The position numbers and the translations under genes were made by a program. A stretch of 64,000 nt of DNA from Plenodomus lindquistii (lineage: Eukaryota > Ascomycota > Dothideomycetes > Pleosporales > Leptosphaeriaceae): positions 1-64,000 of the forward strand of contig JANUWI010000004.1 in assembly GCA_025504975.1 (NCBI GenBank), in the 5' to 3' direction. Positions within the stretch are counted from its first letter, which is position 1, and each line of letters starts with the position of its first letter. Positions 56,826 through 64,000 of this stretch are shown here, piece after piece. The notes under the pieces were generated by a model, which was not told the DNA's origin, searched no databases, and saw nothing but the letters and a program-made list of their open reading frames with translations.

Positions 56826-58424
56826 ATGTACTCGACTGTCGTCCTACTCAGTTTCGCCGTAGTCACTGTGCTCTTGGCCGTGCAGCGATTCAACCTGCTT
56901 TCGAGAGCCTTGACAGTAAGATAGTGCCTTGCGACAGGTCAGAGGAATGCTGACAACAACAGTTCTACCTGAAATATCGATATCCAATCAAGTCTGCAGA
57001 TGGCCACCAGAGTCTGCCAACACTTCCTTTTATATGGCCGAATGGACAAGGGAATGTCGAAAAATACCTACGTGGTCGCGAAAACAGTGTGAAATGGGGC
57101 GCCGAGTATGGCTCGATATATCGGATCTGGTCCGGTTTTCATGGCGAGATGTAAGGGCAACATCTCTTGTTCGTTGTATAAATAGTCACTAACGTTTGTT
57201 AGCATCCTGACAAACCCCACTGACATAGAGACTGTGTTTCGTGATTCGCATACCCATATCAAGGCCAGCGCTAATGATAGCGGTCACTACATGTATCAAC
57301 TCCTTGGTATATGTCTTGGGCTTGTTAGTAAAAAGGAGTGGCAGTCGCTACGCAAAGCCACAGAGGCACCTTTTACCCGAACTGCGACGACGACTTACGT
57401 GGAACGTGTGCAAACACATGCTAACGAGCATGTTGCATCTCTGATGGAAAGCAAGTCATCGGACAAGTGGCTACTTCGTCCCGCAGATCTGAGGATTTAT
57501 CCTTTCCTTGCGCTTGCGGATCTACTGTATGGAGAGTTAACGCCGGGCCTGAAGGCCAAACTGCTTGAGATAATCCCTGGGCGAGACTCTGTCTTTGCAC
57601 ATATGCTCTTCGGAGGTGTAACTCGCTACGCATGGGCGAAGCACCTTCCCCTCAAGCCAAACAGGGAGTTGCGCGCTTTCAAGCAAGCTTGGAGCGAGTG
57701 GAATGACGAAGCCCATGCTGAAGCGTTAAAGAAGGGCGAGGCAGCTCCAATCATCGACATGTACAACCATGTCGCTGAAGGGGTTACAACACGCGAGGCT
57801 CTTCTACAAACGCTCGACGAGATGCTGTTTGCCAATCTCGATGTCACGATCGGGGCCTCGGCTTGGACCTTTGTGTTCATTGCTGCAAATCCGCATATTC
57901 AAGCCCGCCTTCTCTCCGAGCTTCAAACGGCAGCTTCGGATCCAGCGGACAACAAAGCCTATCTAATGTCGCAGAGCAATTACCTGCACCACATACTGCT
58001 TGAAGTCAGTCGTCTCCGACCTGCCGCTGCGTTCTCTGTTGCCCAGGCTTGCCCAACCGCTCGTCAAGTTGGAGCCTTCAACTTACCTGCGGGTTCCAAG
58101 TTTGTGGTCGATGCTTACGCGCTCAATGTTCGCGACCCTTTGTGGGGCCCTGACAACACTGCGTTTCGGCCTGAGAGATGGGCGGAAGGTGGTGTTCAAC
58201 GCGCGAAAGACATAAGATACTGTTATTGGAGATTTGGATTTGGTCCGAGAGTGTGCCTCGGCAAGTATGTTGTGGACTTGATGATGAAGGCCATTGTTGT
58301 CGAGGTTGTCAAGGGCTGGGAGCTAAAGCTGGAGAATGATCAGGGGGACACGTGGAAGTGGGACGAGAATACTTGGTCTATGCCCACTGATCTGCGGATC
58401 GCGTGCGTGAAGCGAACAGGGTGA
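56826..58424 (+). CDS. cytochrome P450 monooxygenase
   Basis: Exons 56826-56915, 56963-57150 and 57203-58424 have introns of 47 and 52 nt; the second has a CTAAC branch point. The product is 499 aa, the normal microsomal P450 length. Exon 1 encodes an N-terminal membrane anchor (VVLLSFAVVTVLLAV). The oxygen-binding I-helix region is ANLDVTIGASAWTF, which lacks the usual acidic-Thr pair. The ExxR pair is Glu360/Arg363 (EVSR), the PERF-like motif is FRPERW, and the heme loop is FGFGPRVCLG with the thiolate Cys444. It needs an NADPH-P450 reductase partner at the ER. The substrate is unknown. It is convergent with the DUF4863-like gene (129 bp between stops), which might share a detoxification or secondary-metabolism role. 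Confidence 0.95.
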
Positions 58425-58553
58425 TCGGACGTCTGTGTCCTTCAGGGTAAACATGAATTAGGACAACACGCTGACGTGCAGCATGAGCTGGGTGCAGCTC
58501 GCCAGAGAAGGAAGTAACTGTGATTTACTAAACACTATCTCATATCCTCGCAT

Positions 58554-59233
58554 CTACACTGACTCTGGTTGTGGGTCGTTAGGATTGGCTTGATAACTTA
58601 TCCTTCCGGCGGGCAAGAAGAAAAGTGAGATGAGGCGTCCGCCTCGAAATTGGGGATAGCTGAAGAGCGGCCTTAGTTACAAGTCACGTCGTGTTCGCAT
58701 GGACTTACTGGTGAGTACCTGGACCAGGCGACGTCCATCCTGCTCCTTGCCAGCCTTGCATGCCCTTCAACTCGGTTCCCGCATCAATTGGTACCACGCA
58801 ATTGATTTCTCCATACGGATGCGAGTGATGTTGTCCAGAGAATTCTTCTTGTGACTCGACGTATACTGCGGTGATGCTGAAGTAACGCGTCTCCTCTCTG
58901 GGTAGTGCTATTTTTGACCGACGGTAATGGGATCCATCAATAGGAATATTGGCCACCCATCCTTCTTCGAAGCCCTGTCGAGTGATGGAACACAGGTCCT
59001 CATAGATAGGGTTACCAGGTCCATAATTCTTGTTGAGGAAAGCCTCGAGGTCTTTACCAGGAGTCCTGTTCAAATTAATGATTTCAGCCCGAGTGAACAA
59101 AAATAGCGTACACTGACAAATTTTCCACTTCTGTGAAGAAGTCTTGACATCGTTCAAGAAGCTTTTTGGCTAAGGGATATTGAGTGGTGTCGACCTCTGC
59201 AGCGGGCACGCTGCCCGAATGTTCTTGTTGCAT
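58554..59233 (-). CDS. DUF4863 / hydroxylaminobenzoate lyase-like protein
   Basis: Exons 59233-59112, 59065-58709 and 58659-58554 are separated by introns of 46 and 49 nt, both phase 2. The product is 194 aa. The motif GQHHSHPYGEIN (His120, His121, His123, Glu127), then GWTSPGPGTHHYP (His159, His160), RGGR and FFLPAGRI resemble the cupin-like DUF4863 family. That family includes bacterial 4-hydroxylaminobenzoate lyase (PnbB), which acts in nitrobenzoate degradation. The clustered His and Glu residues would bind a metal. Exon 3 completes the His-His pair across the intron. The actual fungal substrate is not known, and nitroaromatic metabolism is only a family-level hint. No signal peptide is present, so it is likely cytosolic. 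Confidence 0.8.
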
Positions 59234-59817
59234 GTTTGTGCTGGTGGAGTTAGAGCAACCTTCAAAATTTGAATAAAGTGAATCCAGAGGATTTGAGAAA
59301 TACACTCTTTACAGCAAGAGATATTCCCGGCGTCGATCAACGGCAGAGGGCTTTGATGATCCCAACGGGTATTGGGCTTACCCCGCTGTGCGGGAACTAG
59401 ATTCGGTAACTAATTGGGCGCATCTAACATGACCAAATAGCTGCTCTTGGTAGGCTGCATAATCCAAGGGAAAGGAAAAGGAGCGTCTGTGACATGGCTG
59501 TCAGAGAAATCGCCTTCGAGCAGCGTGTATTTAGGGCTCGTTTCAAAAATCAGTTCAACTTGTAATTCGCTTTTGAATTTGCTGGATGAACGCCCATAAT
59601 GACGACCATGCCGCTAAGCTACTTCGCTGAAAGATGATCAAGACGCTCAAAAACTCCTGATTGGCAATGCATTAACAAGAAATACAGGTTTAGTACTAAT
59701 ACAACTAGCTTCGTCGACTGTGCGTCGAAGCCAATGCGAACAAAACTTGAAGCGCAAAAAGAGTCTGGACATTACTTGGTCATCTTCGTAATGCATATCC
59801 TACATGGCTACATGATC
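59234..59817. other. intergenic region
   Basis: 584 bp between the DUF2306-like stop and the lyase-like start, both on the minus strand. No further gene is seen; it should hold the lyase-like promoter. Confidence 0.5.
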
Positions 59818-61032
59818 TCATAGGGTCGCATTGCTGTCACGGCTTGGCAAGGGCTCGATATCTTCTTTTCTGTGAAGGTCCCCGGAAGGCTTGATAGCTC
59901 GTTCTCGGTGAACGTCAGGCACCCACTCGTCCGTGTCACCCAAGCGATCAGCAGTTAGACCCGCAGATCCAGGGTTCTTCATGCCAGCTTCCAGCTGTTT
60001 TTGGTAGCTGACTTGACGCAGCCTTTGGGCTTCCTTTGGTGTGAGATGGAGCTACATCATGATTAGCTTCGCCAGGAGTGATGGTAAGTGTTGTCGTTGC
60101 AACTTACGTAGATCTCAACACCAATGGCATGTAGAATGGTAGCCATCCATAGTGCCATGCCAAATGCCATGCCAATTGCTGCTCCCTTGCCTGTTGCAAA
60201 TCGACCATAGTAATCAGCCTTGACTATGGCGACCTCGTCTGGATTTGTGCCGTTGATGTATGCCGCGCATCCAGGGTACTGCGACTGAAACAAAGCTGCG
60301 CTTGGTAGTGTAGATTCGATCTTCGCGCAAGGCCACACAGTGTAATATCCTCCGATCCTCGAGATGATTGCCGCCGCACTGAAAAAGATAAAACGACTTG
60401 TGATGATAGAACCGGCCTGGGGAGATTTAGCTCGCTACTCACGTTTGAGTGGAACAAAAACTTACGTAGAACCACGCTCGGAGCATCCATGCACGATGTT
60501 GCTCGATCTGCAGTGTCTTGATGTTGATCATCGCCATGACAAAGCACGCCAGGGTTGCAATGGCTGTAAATCCAATCCAAGCCTGGATATCGAGTGTTCC
60601 ACCAAACGAATGGCGCGCAATCATCAACGCGCCAACTATGCTAATGACATATAGCAGGAGCGAGAAGTAACCACATATCCGGTGAAAGGTAATCCAGCGA
60701 TGACGGATGACTGGTGTGAATTGGAGGATGGCAAGTAAGCCAGACACAAAGATGCCTGCCAGATGTAGGAGAATGCCGACTTTGTATCGATCAAAAGTAA
60801 CGTAGTAGTAGCACTCGCCCGGCGCTGCGCCACCAGACCCTCCGGTAATGGTAGGACAGAAGTGCTCGTTAAAGTTGAGAAACATGAACCTGGCGAGAAT
60901 GAAGCCAAACATTCCACCCGCGAAGATGAACCACAAGATGAAGTTGTAGCCTTTCTGGAAGCCTACAGGCTTGTAGATCTTTTGAGCCCATGTCTTGGAA
61001 TTTTGCGTCTTCGTGGGTGTGGAACTACCCAT
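59818..61032 (-). CDS. multi-pass membrane protein, DUF2306-like
   Basis: Exons 61032-60443, 60378-60108 and 60051-59818 are separated by introns of 64 and 56 nt (donors GTGAGT and GTAAGT; CTAAT branch in the second). The product is 364 aa. There are about six hydrophobic segments: near 31-52, 84-106, 119-141, 149-168, 181-200 and 255-280. The His residues in FHRICGYFSLLLYV and EQHRAWMLRAWFY match the pattern of fungal DUF2306 membrane proteins. A loop with cysteines (YPGCAAYINGT) precedes the last membrane segment. The hydrophilic C-terminal ~80 residues are likely cytosolic. The GTAAGT at the earlier Tyr codon is an alternative donor, but only the GTGAGT restores the frame. Function unknown. 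Confidence 0.78.
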
Positions 61033-62694
61033 TTTGGCCGCGGTGTATATTCAGGCAATGAGGATGGAGCGCGAAGGAAATGGTGGTAATTGCTTCAAGT
61101 ATGGGTAGTTGATGGTTCCTGTTTGAGGCTCTGTCTTATACTGGCAGAATGAAGTCTTATAGCTGCTCTTAGTTTTGAACCGTAAGTCTGTCATCGTAGC
61201 TGTACGACGGGACGTCATTGCGATTGTCCATGCAAATTAACCACAAGCCCATCGCAGACATAGTCCACTTACTAGCATCAAAAAAAAGTGACACAAATCG
61301 TCACAGATGCTTTCAAATGTCGGTAGTGATTGGGGAAGCAAGCAAATGCATGGGTCATCGCAAGCCCGCTTGAATGTTAAGCCGTCGAAAATGCTATCGG
61401 CCGTTAGGACCTGAGGCTGAGCGAGCACTGGGAGCGGCCTGGACCCTTTCTGCGATTGACTTTAGCGGGTTCACCATCGTCATCGCTTCAACACCACACC
61501 AGCTCGTACTTGATTACTCAACTTGTTTATGAAGATTCACCACAGGCATCATCGCACAAGACCGGAGGGGGCTCCGACATGCTTGGCGTATCTTGAACCG
61601 TGCTGGTTAGGAGCAGGCCAAGTTTTAATACATCCCAAGGACGTCCCTGATATTCTACCTTGGCACACACAGTGTAGAGTAGCTCCTTGCAGGGTCTCAT
61701 AGCGTCATGCGCTTGAGAGCTTCACTCCCTACCGTATGAAGTTTGGCTTCAACCTGTCCAATAGCAGTGTCAAACACATAGGATACCGAGATCGCATTGA
61801 TCAATACTGGCTCAGTCTCCTGCTGGCTCCGAGCAGCTTTCAGCAGTCAGCAGTCAGTACGGTAACCCACGTGTAAGCAGCATAAGCAACGTTGCCAGGT
61901 GACGTCAACGCACGTGCGATGGTAACTAGGGATATGGCCCGAGCACGTGGAGATTGAGCTAACATCCAAATTGAGTTCGAAATGCGACGCGTAGCACCAG
62001 AACGTTGATAGATGCAGGATTGGGTTCGAAATGCGGCGTGGTGGCACCAGATCATTGGCAGAGGCGGTGGCTACAACGGCTTCTACTGCCAACACAGTAC
62101 CACGCACCCAAGAGAGGTCTGACGTATGCTCTCGCATTTGAGGCGGGTTGGAAAAGATCTTACAACGACACGATACAGAAAAGGGATCGTGCGAATTTGC
62201 TATACAAAAAATCTCAGAGTGCCAAAGGCAATGCACTGGTTGGCGTTGGGCATCGTGGCCACTTGCAGCTGTCAGAGCACGATGTCTGATGACGCCATCA
62301 AAAGGACGAGAGTGATCAACAATTGTTCTCACTGATTTCGAATATCAAAGTACTTATGGGCACAAAGCCCGACAGTAGCTGTTTTTTCTGTGGGTGCTCA
62401 CGTCCACGTACCAAGGTGGTACGTGTTTGAAATGGCTTTGTATCATTTGAAAATACCACTAATCTTACTACGGCGACCATTGTCTTGCATGCAGACTTCG
62501 ATCGCAGCGATTGCATCAGCATATGGATGCAGAGTACAGGGCTTCCTACGCTTCGTCACTCTGTTCGTGGTTTGCCATCACCGCGTTGACGATGACTTTG
62601 GGAAACATGGCTATTCAGTCCCGACGAAGCGACGCGTGCCATCAACGCCATGTTGCAACGCGAGAATTCCTGTTTGACCATGTCTCCGTCGTCT
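61033..62694. other. 1.7-kb intergenic region with a short direct repeat
   Basis: No gene is supported. A ~38-bp imperfect direct repeat lies at 61970-62007 and 62021-62059; both copies contain 'ttcgaaatgcg' and 'gcaccaga'. Nothing else is recognised. Confidence 0.5.
61970..62059. repeat. short imperfect direct repeat
   Basis: Two copies of about 38 bp are separated by 13 bp. They share 'attg(a/g)gttcgaaatgcg' followed by 'gcaccaga(a/t)c'. The differences are mostly transitions. Confidence 0.65.
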
Positions 62695-63854
62695 TCAGGC
62701 CTCTTCATTCGATTCTCCCTCTTTTGTATCCACTTTGGGCCCATTGTCTATTACCTTCCTCCCCCATTTGCCCTTGTACTTTCCTCCTTGCTGTATTATC
62801 CTGCCCTTCTTCGTCTCCGCAATGAATTCCCCTCTAAACCTCTGCCGCGGTCGGTGCTCCTTCTCAGTCGCAATTCTAGCTTTCGTTCCTTGCTCTCTGC
62901 CATTGACATGACCCTTATTTGCTGGGTTTGCTTCACACCACTTTTGGAGCTGCGGTCGGATTTTTGGTCCCCATACATCTTCACCTGCCTCTAGATCCGC
63001 ATAGGTGATTGCAGGCATGGGATGATTGGTATCGATAGACTCCCCAAGTGTGAAATTGGCTTGTTGCGTACGGATTAGTGCTACCATGTGAGAGCGCGAT
63101 CCACAGGCGATGCCAAGATCATGCGCGAAGCTGCGCACATAGAATCCTGAACTCACGGTGAGTTTGACACTTACTGCCGGCGCTGGAGCGGGAGTCGAAT
63201 CTCCAGGCCATGGGTATTCGTGTTGTCCTGGAGGGTACCATTGTAGCATCGTACACTCGTTCACGTGCATTTGCCTACTTTCCAATTCCCGCGGGAGATC
63301 TTCGCCTTGACGCGCATAGTCGCAGGCCTTTCTTCCGTTGACCTTCAGGGCAGAGTATATTGGAGGTACTTGCTGAATCGTGCCTCTGAATTGTGGGAGC
63401 TGCTTTTCAACATTCTCCCGTACGATATGGCCGACGTTCGCTTTCTCGGTGATGACACCAGTACAATCATAAGTTTCAGTACTAGCGCCGAATAGTACTA
63501 CTGTTTCATATGTTTTCTCGCAAGCCAAATACTGCTGTAAGTGCTTTGTGCCTCTCCCGATGCCGACTATGAGTACTCCAGCGGCGAGAGGGTCCAAGGT
63601 ACCTCCATGGCCCAGCTTGAACACCTGATCTTTACTTTTGCTTGGTCTTGGAGGCTGAGATTGAAGAAGGGGGGCAAAAGTCTGGGAAGGCGCAAAGCAA
63701 GTTTGTAGTTTCTCGAGTACATCTGCGGACGAAACGTGTGCAGGCTTAGCGACGGCTGCACTCGTGGTCAGCGAGTAGAAGAGTGTACCTAGATATACGA
63801 GGACGCATTACCGAACACTCCTTCAAGAACAATTGCCGCTTGTTCTTGCGCCAT
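62695..63854 (-). CDS. PUS4: tRNA pseudouridine-55 synthase (Pus4/TruB family)
   Basis: Exon 1 is 63854-63812 and exon 2 is 63755-62695, around a 56-nt phase-1 intron. The product is 367 aa. The enzyme isomerises U55 to pseudouridine in the T-loop of tRNAs. Motif I is GHGGTLDPLAAGVL with catalytic Asp69. The Tyr-containing KTYE, then PPIYSALKVNGRKACDYAR and GFYVRSFAHDLG, follow in TruB order. The N-terminal ~58 residues (AVAKPAHVSSADVLEKL) correspond to the TruB substrate-entry part and include a spacer of ~25 residues. The ~70-residue C-terminal tail is basic (RPRQRFRGEF, KGKWGRK), as in other fungal Pus4 proteins. The start follows from frame continuity across the intron. Confidence 0.95.
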
Positions 63855-64000
63855 GATTGTATAAGGCCAAGTCAGACAACATAGAAAGAAAAGTATGCAA
63901 GGATTGTTACGGTAGTGTTCGTATCTGGTAGCAGCTAAGCCTTTTTGGTAATCCGGCAGAGTTGCCCCCGCTGACTTCTCGCATCATCAGTCAGAAACAA
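63855..64000. promoter_or_regulatory. upstream region of Pus4
   Basis: The last 146 bp lie upstream of the minus-strand Pus4 start and presumably belong to its promoter. No element is recognised. Confidence 0.3.

Noticed and set aside
60439..60477. Donor GTAAGT after Ala-Trp-Phe-Tyr in the DUF2306-like gene
   Set aside because: Splicing there would shift the frame into the next exon. The GTGAGT 20 nt further on restores it.

Overview
The window is nuclear DNA of a filamentous ascomycete, most likely a dothideomycete of the Pleosporales type. The evidence is: many 46-68 nt introns with GTANGT-like donors and CTAAC/CTGAC-like branch points, Pezizomycotina-specific gene families, and a two-compartment layout in which a very AT-rich block abuts gene-rich DNA of balanced composition. 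The AT-rich block almost lacks CA and TG dinucleotides and is saturated with TA, the signature expected of repeat-induced point mutation (RIP). The species cannot be named from sequence alone.

Layout. 1-8581: AT-rich, gene-free isochore. It holds a decayed then well-preserved satellite (1-2290, with alternating 163/153-bp monomers), two head-to-tail copies of a ~1.97-kb degraded repeat (2442-6388), and further degraded repeat DNA (6389-8581). 8582-12990: transition zone of ordinary composition with a small secreted cysteine-rich protein gene (a two-exon model that I built) and little else. 12991-39475: conserved housekeeping block with a secreted class II heme peroxidase, EMC4, a beta-adaptin, a Hos3-type histone deacetylase, a DUF1774-like membrane protein, mitochondrial Lon, an atypical protein kinase-like protein, an unknown single-pass membrane protein and Rad4/XPC. 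40796-53946: more spaced genes: a C2H2 zinc-finger protein, a secreted low-complexity repeat protein, a PAN-like small secreted protein, a short Yap-type bZIP factor and a Prm10/ThrE-like membrane protein. 53947-56825: gene-poor stretch with a pair of diverged ~220-bp direct repeats. 56826-61032: a cytochrome P450, a DUF4863/hydroxylaminobenzoate-lyase-like enzyme and a DUF2306-like membrane protein. 62695-63854: the tRNA pseudouridine synthase Pus4.

How the genes fit together. Most are unlinked housekeeping functions: ER membrane insertion (EMC4), clathrin-coated vesicle traffic (beta-adaptin), chromatin (Hos3), mitochondrial proteolysis (Lon), DNA repair (Rad4) and tRNA modification (Pus4). 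The accessory parts are the secreted proteins (peroxidase, cysteine-rich protein, repeat protein, PAN-like protein), which fit a plant-associated or saprotrophic fungus, and the P450 plus DUF4863 pair, which could be a small detoxification or secondary-metabolism unit. No complete biosynthetic cluster, CRISPR array or intact transposon is present. All multi-exon models were assembled by hand from splice signals and reading-frame continuity.
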